Assembly: GCF_000698145.1 (NCBI RefSeq)
Contig: NZ_BAXB01000009.1
Span: forward strand, 83,808 to 137,361
Direction of reading: 5' to 3'
Origin: Geomicrobium sp. JCM 19039
GTDB taxonomy: Bacteria; Bacillota; Bacilli; Bacillales; Marinococcaceae
Length of the DNA stretch: 53,554 nt
This document shows, in pieces, positions 41,086-49,884 of the stretch; the first letter of the stretch is position 1; each line of letters opens with the position of its first letter. Under the pieces are notes generated by a model that searched no databases, was not told the origin of the DNA, and saw nothing but the letters and a program-made list of their open reading frames with translations. The position numbers and the translations under genes were made by a program.

Positions 41086-41097
41086 GGGTGCACGTTG

Positions 41098-41454
41098 ATG
41101 ATTCGACTTACGATTGTAAGAAACGAAGAAAATCGTACGATACACTCATTTGAGTTAAGCGGGCATGCGAATGCCGCTGAATATGGTGAAGACATCGTAT
41201 GTGCCGGCGTATCAGCAGTTGCGATCGGTACAGTGAATGCCATCGAAGCGCTTTGCGAGCAGCCACTCACCATTCAATCAGAGGACGACGGCGGGTATTT
41301 GTACGGCGAAGTGCCTCACAGTTGGACAGGGCGAGTCGCTGAAGACGGACAGCTATTACTTGAAGGTATGGTTGTTGCACTAAAGAGCATCCAACAATCG
41401 TACGATGAATTCATACATGTAATTGAAATTTCAGGAGGTGCAGACAAATGCTAA
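41098..41454 (+). CDS. ysxB: Ribosomal-processing cysteine protease Prp
   Basis: Cysteine protease that removes the N-terminal extension of L27. 118 residues. The His and Cys of the active site are in [20 protein letters not shown], spaced as in the family. AAGGGTG upstream supports ATG 41098 over a TTG at 41095. Its stop overlaps the rpmA start by 7 bases, so protease and substrate are made together. Confidence 0.95.
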   Translation: MIRLTIVRNEENRTIHSFELSGHANAAEYGEDIVCAGVSAVAIGTVNAIEALCEQPLTIQSEDDGGYLYGEVPHSWTGRVAEDGQLLLEGMVVALKSIQQSYDEFIHVIEISGGADKC

Positions 41455-41732
41455 ACATGAACCTACAGTTTTTCGCTCAGAAAAAAGGGGTAGGGAGTAC
41501 GAAGAACGGTCGTGACTCCATTTCTAAACGCCTAGGTACGAAGCGCGGTGACGGTCAGCTAGTAACAGGTGGCTCCATCCTCGTTCGCCAACGTGGCACA
41601 AAGATCTATCCTGGTGAGAATGTTGGTAAAGGCGGAGACGATACACTTTTCGCTAAAATTGACGGCGTCGTTAAATTCGAACGTCTCGGTAAAAAGCGTA
41701 AGCAAGTAAGTGTATACACAAAAGAAGCATAA
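41448..41732 (+). CDS. rpmA: Ribosomal protein L27
   Basis: 50S protein near the peptidyl-transferase centre. 94 residues. The N-terminus [14 protein letters not shown] carries the cleavable extension typical of Firmicutes; Prp is expected to cut after the FFA-type site. The body [21 protein letters not shown] is classic L27. RBS AGGAGGTG. A strong terminator follows. Confidence 0.97.
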   Translation: MLNMNLQFFAQKKGVGSTKNGRDSISKRLGTKRGDGQLVTGGSILVRQRGTKIYPGENVGKGGDDTLFAKIDGVVKFERLGKKRKQVSVYTKEA

Positions 41733-41738
41733 ATCGCC

Positions 41739-41778
41739 AAAAAGCGGTAAAGGCTAAGTCCTTTACCCGCTTTTTTTG
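41739..41778 (+). terminator. Intrinsic terminator after rpmA
   Basis: AAAGCGGTAAAGG and CCTTTACCCGCTTT pair with one bulge around a 6-base loop, then TTTTTTT. Confidence 0.93.
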
Positions 41779-41800
41779 CGTTTTTCAAATGTCGGTAAAA

Positions 41801-41875
41801 TTGACAGAACGTTAACAATCCTTAGTGGTTTTTTTACAAACGATTCAACTGTCCTCAATAATGAGTCGCTATAGT
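41801..41875 (+). promoter_or_regulatory. PhoP box and promoter of the pst operon
   Basis: TT-N-ACA-like hexamers recur on one face of the helix: TTGACA 41801, TTAACA 41812, TTAGTG 41822, TTTACA 41833, TTCAAC 41844, steps of 10-11 bases. This is the direct-repeat layout of PhoP boxes in Bacillus (TTAACA-like repeats). A -10-like TATAGT is at 41870-41875. It indicates induction under phosphate starvation. Confidence 0.75.
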
Positions 41876-41921
41876 AAGACATGTAAGGGAAATTATGTAC
41901 TCAATTAGGGGGATTAAACGG

Positions 41922-42812
41922 ATGAAGAAGCATCATCTTCTAAAAGTAACAGGAATTGTGGCATTGTTGACACTTGCAGCTTGTGATAGTGAAGATTCAG
42001 AAGATGCAACGGCGACCAATGAAGCAGACGAGCCTGCTTCGGGCGATGCTGAATCATCGAACGATGAAGAAGCATCCAACTTGGAAGGGACGGTCACCAT
42101 TTCTGGCTCCACTTCGGTTCAACCGATCTCTGAAGAGTTAGCGGTTCCTTTTATGGAAGAGAATCCAGATACAAGAATTGAAGTTTCTGGTGGGGGATCA
42201 GGTGCAGGTGTGACCGCAGCTCAGCAAGGCGCATCAGATTTTGGCGCTGTCTCACGAGAAATTGCTGAAGACGAAACTGGCATTGAAGAATACGTCATTG
42301 CTCTTGACGGCATTGCCATTATTGTTCACCCAGACAATGCTCTATCAGAATTAGCGTTAGAAGATGTTACAGATATTTTCTCTGGCGAGGTGACAAACTG
42401 GTCTGAAATCGGTGGAGATGATACTGACATCGTTGTTGTAAGTCGAGAAGATGGCTCAGGAACACGAGATGCATTTACGGATATAGTGCTCGGTGATGAT
42501 GAGCTTATCGATACAGCACTCATTCAGAATACGACCGGCGGTGTTGCTGAGAGCGTAGCAAATGATCCGAATGCAGTTGGGTACATGTCAACAGGTAGCA
42601 TGAGTGATTCTGTTCAAGGTCTTAATATTGATGGTGCTGAACCGACAGATGAAAACATTCGATCAGGTGAGTATCCCGTCTCTAGACCGTTTAATTATGT
42701 AAGCAACGAAGATGAGCCGTTAAGTGAGGTTGCCCAAGCATTTCTCGATTTCATCCTTGGCGATGACGGTCAACAAGTCGTTGAAGACAATGGATTTATA
42801 TCCGTCGATTAA
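41922..42812 (+). CDS. pstS: Phosphate-binding lipoprotein PstS
   Basis: Extracellular phosphate receptor of the Pst ABC importer. About 296 residues from ATG 41922 (AGGGGG nine bases upstream). A lipoprotein signal peptide ends in the lipobox LAAC (Cys ~21); an acidic linker follows. Phosphate-binding motifs: ISGSTSVQPISEELA, SGGGSGAGVTAAQQGASDFG and VVSREDGSGTRDAF. The strong acidity fits a protein facing a salty or alkaline outside. An upstream in-frame ATG at 41895 is less likely because it would put Shine-Dalgarno-like DNA inside the gene. Confidence 0.94.
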   Translation: MKKHHLLKVTGIVALLTLAACDSEDSEDATATNEADEPASGDAESSNDEEASNLEGTVTISGSTSVQPISEELAVPFMEENPDTRIEVSGGGSGAGVTAAQQGASDFGAVSREIAEDETGIEEYVIALDGIAIIVHPDNALSELALEDVTDIFSGEVTNWSEIGGDDTDIVVVSREDGSGTRDAFTDIVLGDDELIDTALIQNTTGGVAESVANDPNAVGYMSTGSMSDSVQGLNIDGAEPTDENIRSGEYPVSRPFNYVSNEDEPLSEVAQAFLDFILGDDGQQVVEDNGFISVD

Positions 42813-42836
42813 CGATTAAGCAAGGCATGGAGAGCG

Positions 42837-42866
42837 AACAGGGTGGGGATAGCTGCCCTGTTTTTT
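42837..42866 (+). terminator. Partial terminator between pstS and pstC
   Basis: AACAGGG and CCCTGTT around an 11-12-base loop, then TTTTTT. Its place inside the operon suggests it lets pstS mRNA exceed that of the permease genes. Confidence 0.8.
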
Positions 42867-42912
42867 ACAATGAAAAATAAAATTTTTCAAGAGCGGTCAT
42901 GGGGTGGTTACA

Positions 42913-43833
42913 ATGATGTTTCAAAAGGTGCGGAATAGAAAAAGCAATATCGAAGAAAGTGTTGTCAAAAAAATCCTATTGATCATGGCGTTAACTTCTG
43001 TTTTGTCTTTAGGACTTATTGCATTTTTTATATTTATGGAAGGTCTGCCTTTCATGTTTAATTATGGCATAACAGAGTTTATTTTCGGTACAACATGGGA
43101 TCCAACAAATCAAGTGTACGGTATTTTTCCGATGATTGTTGGTTCTGTGTTGGCAACGATTTTAGCCATTTTCATTGGAGCGCCCATCGGAATTGCTGTA
43201 GCGGTGTTTTTAGTAGAAATCGCACCTCCTCGAGTGGCGAAAGTCATTCGACCGGCAGTACAACTCATGGAAGGCATCCCCTCTGTTGTGATTGGGCTAT
43301 TCGGTATGGTGATTATTTTAGACCTTATCCGTCGTCTCTCCCGTGGCCCTTTAAGTGAATTTTTACCGTCCACCTATCAAACGGGGTATTCGGTGTTAGC
43401 GGGAGCGATTATTTTAGTCATTATGATCTTGCCGACGATTATATCGATCTCAGCGGATGCCATTCGAGCTGTACCGAAGGAATATAAACAAGCAGCTTTA
43501 GCTTTAGGATCATCGCAGTGGCAAACGATTTACCGAGTCGTTGTGCCTGCAGCCAAATCGGGTCTGATTGCGGCGGTTGTTCTTGGTGTCGGCCGAGCCA
43601 TAGGCGAGACAATGGCCATCATTATGGTCATTGGAAATACTGTTCTTATCCCTGAGCTCGGTTGGGAAAGCATTTTCGCACCTGTTCGAACACTAACGGG
43701 GAACATTGCATTAGAAATGGGGTATGCCGGACCTGAGCACCGTCAAGCGTTGTTTGCGACAGGCATCATTCTATTTATGTTCATTATTATAATTAATTCA
43801 ATCACGATTGTTCTGAGAAAAAAGGAGTATTGA
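42913..43833 (+). CDS. pstC: Phosphate ABC transporter permease PstC
   Basis: Inner subunit of the Pst channel. About 306 residues from ATG 42913; GTG 42904 is an alternative. Six transmembrane segments; the EAA-loop equivalent is KEYKQAALALGSSQWQTIYRVV, and VGRAIGETMAIIMVIGN is the family's conserved segment. Followed 4 bases after by pstA. Confidence 0.95.
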   Translation: MMFQKVRNRKSNIEESVVKKILLIMALTSVLSLGLIAFFIFMEGLPFMFNYGITEFIFGTTWDPTNQVYGIFPMIVGSVLATILAIFIGAPIGIAVAVFLVEIAPPRVAKVIRPAVQLMEGIPSVVIGLFGMVIILDLIRRLSRGPLSEFLPSTYQTGYSVLAGAIILVIMILPTIISISADAIRAVPKEYKQAALALGSSQWQTIYRVVVPAAKSGLIAAVVLGVGRAIGETMAIIMVIGNTVLIPELGWESIFAPVRTLTGNIALEMGYAGPEHRQALFATGIILFMFIIIINSITIVLRKKEY

Positions 43834-43837
43834 CCCG

Positions 43838-44707
43838 ATGTTTAATGTGAAACCAAACCATATGATCAAAGTGAAACGAAGTCAAAGGTTAGCATTTACA
43901 ATGTTGAGTCTTGCCGCTCTACTCACCGTTATCATCCTATTCGGCATCCTCTTTTATATTATGAGTCAAGGATTTTCGGTCATTAGTATGGAGTTTCTCT
44001 TCACTGAGCCTCGGAGCATGGGGACCGAAGGTGGTGTATTTTCTGCGATACTTGGAACGATCTATCTTGTTGCACTCGTTCTCCTCATTGCAACGCCTGT
44101 TGGTGTAGGAACAGCAGTTTATTTGAACGAATATATGCCAGCGGGTCGATTTAAAAATATCATACGGTTCTCTACAGAACTTCTTGCAGGGATCCCATCC
44201 ATTGTATTCGGGATGTTTGGGTTTATTTTCTTTGTTCTTATGCTAGGTGATTACACTGGTGGATTTTCAATTCTTTCTGGGGCATTAACAGGTGTGATGA
44301 TGATCTTACCAGTCATTATTCGTGCATCGGAAGAGTCACTTCGGAGTGTGCCAAACACGTTAAAAGAAGCAAGCTTAGCGTTAGGGACGACGCGTTGGTA
44401 TACGATTAAAAAGATTGTTTTACCATTTGCATTACCAGGAATTACGACGAGCATCATCTTATCAATCGGGCGCGTTATCGGTGAAACTGCAGCATTTTTG
44501 TTAACGCTCGGGGGCAGTCTTTTAGTCGCTACTTCGATATTTGATGGGAGCAGAACACTTGCTTTGCATCTCTACCTCGTTGCGATGGAAACAGGGGATT
44601 TACAAATGGCACTCGGTTCTGGAGCAGTGCTCATCATTCTCATCATCATCATTAATTTTACTGCTGCCGGATTGTTCAAATTGCTCGTACGCCGCTTTTC
44701 AACATAA
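43838..44707 (+). CDS. pstA: Phosphate ABC transporter permease PstA
   Basis: Partner of PstC in the Pst channel. 289 residues and six transmembrane segments. EAA loop: NTLKEASLALGTTRWYTIKKIV; conserved IGRVIGETAAFLLTLG. A GGAG site in the last codons of pstC leads into ATG 43838. Confidence 0.95.
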   Translation: MFNVKPNHMIKVKRSQRLAFTMLSLAALLTVIILFGILFYIMSQGFSVISMEFLFTEPRSMGTEGGVFSAILGTIYLVALVLLIATPVGVGTAVYLNEYMPAGRFKNIIRFSTELLAGIPSIVFGMFGFIFFVLMLGDYTGGFSILSGALTGVMMILPVIIRASEESLRSVPNTLKEASLALGTTRWYTIKKIVLPFALPGITTSIILSIGRVIGETAAFLLTLGGSLLVATSIFDGSRTLALHLYLVAMETGDLQMALGSGAVLIILIIIINFTAAGLFKLLVRRFST

Positions 44708-44731
44708 ACGCCGAGAGAGGGGTCATGACCA

Positions 44732-45504
44732 GTGATTGATCATAAAGAAAAAGAAGTGAAGATTACCGCCCAAAACGTAGACTTCTTTTACGGCCAAAAA
44801 CAAGCGCTAAAAGATATATCATTGGATATAAACAAAAATGAAGTATTCGCACTCATCGGGCCGTCTGGGTGTGGGAAGACGACATTCTTACGAATATTAA
44901 ATCGAATGAATGATCTGATCCCGAAAACGAAAGTCAGTGGGACGGTACGAATTGAAGGTCAAGATATTTATGATCCGCAAGTCGATGAGGTGCAGTTACG
45001 AAAATCAGTCGGCACCGTCTTTCAAAAACCGAACCCATTTCCAATCAGTATTTTCGAAAACGTTGCCTATGGACCAAAAGCAAACGGAAATAAAAACAAG
45101 AAAAAACTGATGGAAATCGTCGAAAGAAGTTTGCGACAAGCAGCGCTATGGATGAAGTGAAGGATCGGTTAAATGACAGCGCGATGAGCCTTTCTGGTGG
45201 ACAGCAACAAAGGCTTTGTATTGCACGGGTCGTCGCCATAGAACCTGATATTATTTTAATGGATGAACCGACATCCGCACTAGACCCGATTGCTACATCC
45301 AAAGTAGAAGAATTAATTCATGAATTAAAGAGCGATTATACGGTCGTCATCGTCACCCATAATATGCAACAAGCGGCACGAGTATCAGATCGCACTGCTT
45401 TTTTTCTTAACGGCAATGTCGTTGAAGCTGGTGACACGCATCAATTATTTACAAACCCGAAGGAACAAGAAACCGAAGATTATATTACGGGCAAATTTGG
45501 TTAA
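44732..45504 (+). CDS. pstB1: Phosphate ABC transporter ATPase PstB, first copy (one frameshift)
   Basis: Cytosolic ATPase of the Pst importer. Walker [21 protein letters not shown], signature [13 protein letters not shown], Walker [14 protein letters not shown]. The frame breaks at about 45150 (GGG to GG): [18 protein letters not shown] is expected. Restored length is about 257 residues. Start GTG 44732 after GAGAGGGG. Next to it lies a second pstB, the same tandem arrangement as pstBA-pstBB in B. subtilis. Confidence 0.93.
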
Positions 45505-45544
45505 TGTACGTGTGAGATAAAACGGAACAGATGGAGGGTGCGGT

Positions 45545-46366
45545 ATGGTTAAACTTGCAACACGACCTGAAATAGAAACGCATGAAGCTATGGTAAACAG
45601 CGCAACACCTCAGTCTGAAACAGTCTATCAGATTGAAGATTTGCGAGTGGCCTATGGCAACAATGAAGTATTACACGGCATCAGTTTACCGATTAGAAAA
45701 AATCAAGTGACAGCGTTAATTGGTCCTTCTGGATGTGGGAAATCAACGTTGTTAAAGACACTAAACCTTATGATTTACGCTGATGAAAACATTCATATGA
45801 GCGGAACGATTGCGTTTGAGGGTGAGAATATCTTACGTGAAAAACAGGACCCGTTGGATTTACGCAAACGTGTAGGCATGGTTTTTCAAAAGCCAAGTCC
45901 GTTCCGCAAATCCATTTTTGACAATGTTTCATATGGGCCAAAAGTTCACGGTGTAAAAAAGAAAGACCTTTCCGAGATTGTCGAGCGATCACTCAAAGAT
46001 GCTTATCTTTTTGATGAAGTGAAAGATCGGTTACATGATTCAGCGTTCAGTCTGTCTGGTGGTCAGCAACAAAGACTTTGCATTGCTCGTGCACTTGCAA
46101 CATCCCCTGAAGTGATATTAATGGATGAACCGACATCCGCCCTAGATCCAAAAGCAACACTTGCTGTCGAAGATTTAATTAGTAAATTAAAAGAGAAATA
46201 TACTGTGGTGCTAGTGACGCATCAAATGGAGCAGGCGGCGAGAGTTTCCGATTCTACCGCGTTTTTATATATGGGAAATGTCGTTGAGCATGGTGAAACG
46301 CATCGGTTATTTTCGAATCCGTTAAGAAAACAGACGGAAGATTATATTACAGGACGTTTCGGTTAG
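45545..46366 (+). CDS. pstB2: Phosphate ABC transporter ATPase PstB, second copy
   Basis: Paralogue of the preceding ATPase, 273 residues with a ~25-residue N-terminal extension. Walker [19 protein letters not shown], signature [16 protein letters not shown], Walker [14 protein letters not shown]; the distinctive [15 protein letters not shown] lead-in matches the family. AGATGGAGGG precedes ATG 45545. phoU follows after 10 bases. Confidence 0.95.
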   Translation: MVKLATRPEIETHEAMVNSATPQSETVYQIEDLRVAYGNNEVLHGISLPIRKNQVTALIGPSGCGKSTLLKTLNLMIYADENIHMSGTIAFEGENILREKQDPLDLRKRVGMVFQKPSPFRKSIFDNVSYGPKVHGVKKKDLSEIVERSLKDAYLFDEVKDRLHDSAFSLSGGQQQRLCIARALATSPEVILMDEPTSALDPKATLAVEDLISKLKEKYTVVLVTHQMEQAARVSDSTAFLYMGNVVEHGETHRLFSNPLRKQTEDYITGRFG

Positions 46367-46376
46367 GAGAGCTGGC

Positions 46377-47030
46377 ATGCAAGGAAGAACGGTTTTACAA
46401 ACGGAAATTCAATCCTTACATGAACAATTATTTGATATGGGAACGATGGCGTATCATTCGCTAAAAGCATCTTTAGTTGCGTTAACTGCAGGTGATATTG
46501 AGCATTCTAAACAAATTATCGAACAAGATAAAACGATTAACGAAACAGATTTACGAGTAAACGAGCACATCGTTCAATTGCTCGTGACACAACAGCCAGT
46601 TGCGACCGACTTGAGAACGTTAACGGCGATGATGAAAGTGTCTACTGACCTCGAACGTCTTGGTGATTTGGCAGTAGAGATTGCCAAAGCAAATTTGCAC
46701 CGAGAACCGCAAGCATTTTCTCATGAAGAAACAGAAATAATTACTGAAATGGGCGAGTACAGTATGCGGATGTTGAAAGAAGCCATTGATGTTTTTTATC
46801 ATATGGAAGTAAACGAAGTAAAGCAAATTGAGGCACAGGATCGAACTCTTGACGATCTTTACGGTCGAGCCATTCAACAATTCATATTGAATACGCATGA
46901 TGAACGGACCATCGTCCAGCTCGCCTACACCGCACGTTCTTTGGAACGGGTTGGAGATCACTGTACGAACTTAGCAGAACAAGTTCTATACGTTGTAGAA
47001 GGTGTACATCGTGATTTGAATCGGCATTAA
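46377..47030 (+). CDS. phoU: Phosphate signalling protein PhoU
   Basis: Regulates Pst and the PhoR sensor. 217 residues of two repeated three-helix bundles; each carries the metal-binding E/DxxxD pattern, first LERLGDLAVEIAKANL (residues ~97-112), then LERVGDHCTNLAEQVLY (~190-206). ATG 46377 has GGAGAG upstream. Closes the pst operon; B. subtilis 168 has no phoU in its pst operon, so the layout here is more like that of other Bacilli. Confidence 0.94.
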   Translation: MQGRTVLQTEIQSLHEQLFDMGTMAYHSLKASLVALTAGDIEHSKQIIEQDKTINETDLRVNEHIVQLLVTQQPVATDLRTLTAMMKVSTDLERLGDLAVEIAKANLHREPQAFSHEETEIITEMGEYSMRMLKEAIDVFYHMEVNEVKQIEAQDRTLDDLYGRAIQQFILNTHDERTIVQLAYTARSLERVGDHCTNLAEQVLYVVEGVHRDLNRH

Positions 47031-47062
47031 TTGTGTGAAAATATGTTGACAAGAAAAAAAGC

Positions 47063-47091
47063 TTTACAGAGAGATGAATACCCGCTATACT
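47063..47091 (+). promoter_or_regulatory. Sigma-A promoter for a small-ORF transcript
   Basis: TTTACA (47063-47068), 17-base spacer, TATACT (47086-47091). Transcription would start near 47098, 26 bases before the ORF at 47124. Confidence 0.7.
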
Positions 47092-47123
47092 AAGTTTATA
47101 AAATTCAGAAAGGGTGATCACAC

Positions 47124-47228
47124 ATGACAACACATAAACGAGTACACTTCGTCACAACTTCATACTGGACACATGTGGGGATTATCCCATTCGTCGATGT
47201 CAACCGTCGACGAGCTGGATCGTTGTAG
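47124..47228 (+). CDS. Small ORF of 34 residues, unknown
   Basis: ATG 47124 is preceded by AAAGGGTGATC, an acceptable ribosome-binding site. The predicted peptide is MTTHKRVHFVTTSYWTHVG, then IIPFVDVNRRRAGSL; basic, with one aromatic-rich stretch, no transmembrane segment. The mRNA between promoter (47063) and terminator (47269-47307) would be only ~210 bases and contains an internal inverted repeat TCGTCGA/TCGACGA (about 47189-47211). It could be a peptide gene, a regulatory leader peptide or a small RNA with an incidental ORF. I do not recognise it. Confidence 0.5.
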   Translation: MTTHKRVHFVTTSYWTHVGIIPFVDVNRRRAGSL

Positions 47229-47268
47229 TCGTTTTACAATGTGCGATGTTTTTACAATACGAAATGAC

Positions 47269-47307
47269 CATCCTCCGCCTGTGTGAAACGGTCGGGGGAT
47301 TTTTGTG
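47269..47307 (+). terminator. Intrinsic terminator after the 34-residue ORF
   Basis: ATCCTCCG and CGGGGGAT pair with extension around a loop containing TGTGTGAAA, then TTTTT. Confidence 0.8.
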
Positions 47308-47419
47308 TGTAAAAAAAGATTCATAATTGCTGCACATTTGCGTAGAAATAGCGGAGTGTGGAACGTTCAAACGAACGTTTTCATATATTTACATTGGACC
47401 TGAAAGGAGGAAGAGCCTA

Positions 47420-47479
47420 ATGAGAACGCTCATTAGTGGAACACAGATCAATACTTGGAATGAGGATACCTCTCCCTAA
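47420..47479 (+). CDS. Small ORF of 19 residues upstream of the yrzI-like gene
   Basis: ATG 47420 lies 10 bases after a strong GAAAGGAGGA site. The predicted peptide is MRTLISGTQINTWNEDTSP. It ends 27 bases before the next small ORF and has no promoter I can fix; a 7-bp inverted repeat (AACGTTC-AAAC-GAACGTT) at 47362-47379 lies upstream. In B. subtilis yrzI is co-transcribed with very short ORFs (S1024, S1025), one of which is cut by the ribosome-linked nuclease Rae1, so this may be a functional counterpart; sequence similarity was not tested. Confidence 0.5.
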   Translation: MRTLISGTQINTWNEDTSP

Positions 47480-47506
47480 AACGGATACAGAAAGGAGGCG
47501 GGAAGT

Positions 47507-47653
47507 ATGCGAATTCATTTAATGTTAATCACAGTAATCATTAAACCTCGCTTCTTTTCAAAAGATGAAATTGAAAAAGCGTATGAATACCAACAACGGG
47601 AACGATCTTATCATCGTATGAAAGATCAAGCGTTGCGAAATTTCTATATGTAA
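47507..47653 (+). CDS. YrzI-family small protein
   Basis: 48 residues: a hydrophobic start MRIHLMLITVIIKPRFFSKD, then a charged helix EIEKAYEYQQRERSYHRMKD. The short hydrophobic TVxI stretch, basic turn and charged tail resemble the Bac_small_yrzI family of Bacilli; I rate the match as probable. AAAGGAGGCGGG gives a very strong ribosome-binding site. Followed by a perfect terminator. Function unknown. Confidence 0.65.
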   Translation: MRIHLMLITVIIKPRFFSKDEIEKAYEYQQRERSYHRMKDQALRNFYM

Positions 47654-47659
47654 ACACGT

Positions 47660-47699
47660 ACAACGTGGTGAAGCCTAGATTTTGCTTCACCACGTTTTT
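47660..47699 (+). terminator. Intrinsic terminator after the yrzI-like gene
   Basis: AACGTGGTGAAGC pairs perfectly with GCTTCACCACGTT around a 9-base loop, then TTTTT. Confidence 0.95.
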
Positions 47700-47832
47700 A
47701 GATATGCCAATTCGTATGTGCGTCAACGAATGATGTGTGAAATATTAAGAGTGATGAGAAGAAACAATGAAACGGGAAAGTCCGTCATTTTACATCATAG
47801 TGTTTGATCGCTAGTTAATTTGTGAAGAAAGC

Positions 47833-47860
47833 TCAAACTACCCGCTCGATATACCGATAT
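47833..47860 (+). promoter_or_regulatory. Sigma-D-type promoter for cheA-cheW
   Basis: TCAAA (47833-47837), 15 bases, ACCGATAT (47853-47860), matching the motility sigma-factor pattern TAAA-N15-GCCGATAT at all but two or three positions. It lies 36 bases upstream of cheA. Confidence 0.72.
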
Positions 47861-47895
47861 GAGAAGTAGACGTGTGAATATGAAGAGGTGAAAGC

Positions 47896-49874
47896 ATGGC
47901 TCATGCAGAATATCGACAATTGTTCATTGATGAGAGTGTTGAGCATTTGCAAAATATACAAGACTGTTTGTTTGAGTTAGAGAAAGACACAGCAAATCGA
48001 AGTGTCGTTGAGGAGATCTTTCGATCGGCCCACACATTAAAGGGCATGGCTGCAACGATGGAGTTTACAGATGTCGCTAACTTAACCCACACGATGGAAA
48101 ATGTGTTGGATCTCATTCGCAGTGATGAGCTCACATTAACGGTAGACACAATTGATGTAATGTTTCAGTCAGCGGATGCATTGGAAGAGATGATCCAAGG
48201 AATCGCTTCTGGTGGAGATGGAACTAAAGATGTGACAGCGCTCGTTGAGCGGTTAGGGAAAATCACAAACGGTGAACAACTCGAGGAAGAAAAGCCCGGG
48301 GGAACAGTGAAAACGGCGTATAATGAGTTTGAGTGGACGGTTATTGAACAATCTCTTGAAGATGGTTTTCATGCTTATGAAATTGAGGTTTATATAGATG
48401 AACAAGCGATGCTCAAATCGGTGCGGGCGTTTATGGTACTTCAAAATCTAGAGTCTTTTGGTGACGTCATCAAATCCGTGCCAACCACCGAGGAATTGGA
48501 AGCTGAAGCATTTGAAAATCGTTTCGTACTCACATTTATTTCCCGGGAAAATAAGGATATGTTACAGCAAACGATCCGACAAGTATCAGAAATTCAAGAG
48601 GTAAATATCTCAGACGTTCAAACGAACATGAACAAAGCAACAGAACAAGGAACAACGAAAGAAGAAGTACCTCGTTCAGCAGATGCGCTTCCATCAAAAA
48701 TTGAAACGAGTAAAACGGTACGAATTAATGTACAACGATTGGATACGTTGATGAATTTGTTTGAAGAGCTCATTATTAATCGGAGCAGAATGGAAGGCAT
48801 TGCTGCACGCATTGATGATGCAGAACTCACCTCTTCAATTGAGCGGTTAACGAGAAACGCACAGCAATTACAAGATGTGATCTTGAGCATGAGAATGATG
48901 AGTGTTGAGCATGTATTTAACCGTTTTCCGAGCATGGTAAGAAAATTGTCTAAAGAACTCGGAAAATCAGTGGATTTGCAGATGAGCGGAACGAGTACAG
49001 AGCTGGACCGGTCCATTATCGATGAAATTGGCGATCCGCTCGTTCATCTTTTACGTAATTCGATTGACCACGGGATTGAACATCCTGAAACGAGACGTGA
49101 GCAAGGAAAACGTGAGCAAGGACGATACAACTGCGAGCATTTCATCGAGGAAACAGTGTCTATATTGAAGTTTCAGACGATGGTGCGGGCATTAACCGAG
49201 AAAAAGTAAAAGCTAGTGCTTTAGAAAAAGGGGTCATTACACATGCTGAGGCAGAGCGAATGGATGACCACCAAATTTATCAATTGTTATTTTCATCGGG
49301 GTTTAGTACAGCAACAGAGATTACGAATGTGTCAGGTAGGGGAGTCGGTTTAGATGTTGTAAAACAAACATTTGAATCGTTAGGCGGAAAAATCTCGGTG
49401 AGTAGTACGCATGGGGGTGGATCGGTGTTTTCCATTCAGCTTCCGTTAACGTTATCCATTATGGATGTGATGCTCGTACAGACTGAAGATGAATGGTATG
49501 GCATTCCGGTCTCCTCCATCATTGAAACAGCCATCGTAAAAAGAGCGGAGATTTATAAAGCTCAAGGAAAGATGGTGACAAATTATCGAAATCACGTCAT
49601 CCCTGTCGTCCACTTGTCTGAGGCATTTGAAATTCCTCCGAGTAACAAAGCGAAGCACTCGACGTTTGAAGATGATTTTCAATCTCTCATTATCGTCAAG
49701 CATCGTGACTACGCCGTTGCGATTGCCGTAGAATCTCTCGTCGGTCAGCAAGATGTCGTCTTAAAGTCACTTGGCAATTATTTAGGAAATGTGAAAGGAA
49801 TCTCTGGTGCTGCCATTTTAGGTAATGGAGACGTGATCCTGATTATTGATACGAATAGTTTATTGAATGAATAG
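47896..49874 (+). CDS. cheA: Chemotaxis histidine kinase CheA (one frameshift)
   Basis: Autokinase that phosphorylates CheY and CheB under receptor control. About 659 residues. P1 with the phospho-accepting His46 (FRSAHTLKGMAATMEF); P2 at ~150-245; P3 dimerisation ~275-340; P4 kinase with N-box HLLRNSIDHGIEHPE, G1 DDGAGIN and G2 SGRGVGLDVVK; P5 CheW-like domain from SIMDVMLVQTEDEWYGIP. The frame breaks at about 49122 (AA to A, REQGTIQLRAFHRGNSVYIEVSD expected, split here). Start ATG 47896 with GAGGTG. It sits outside any flagellar operon, paired with cheW. Confidence 0.93.
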
Positions 49875-49884
49875 GATGTGACTT

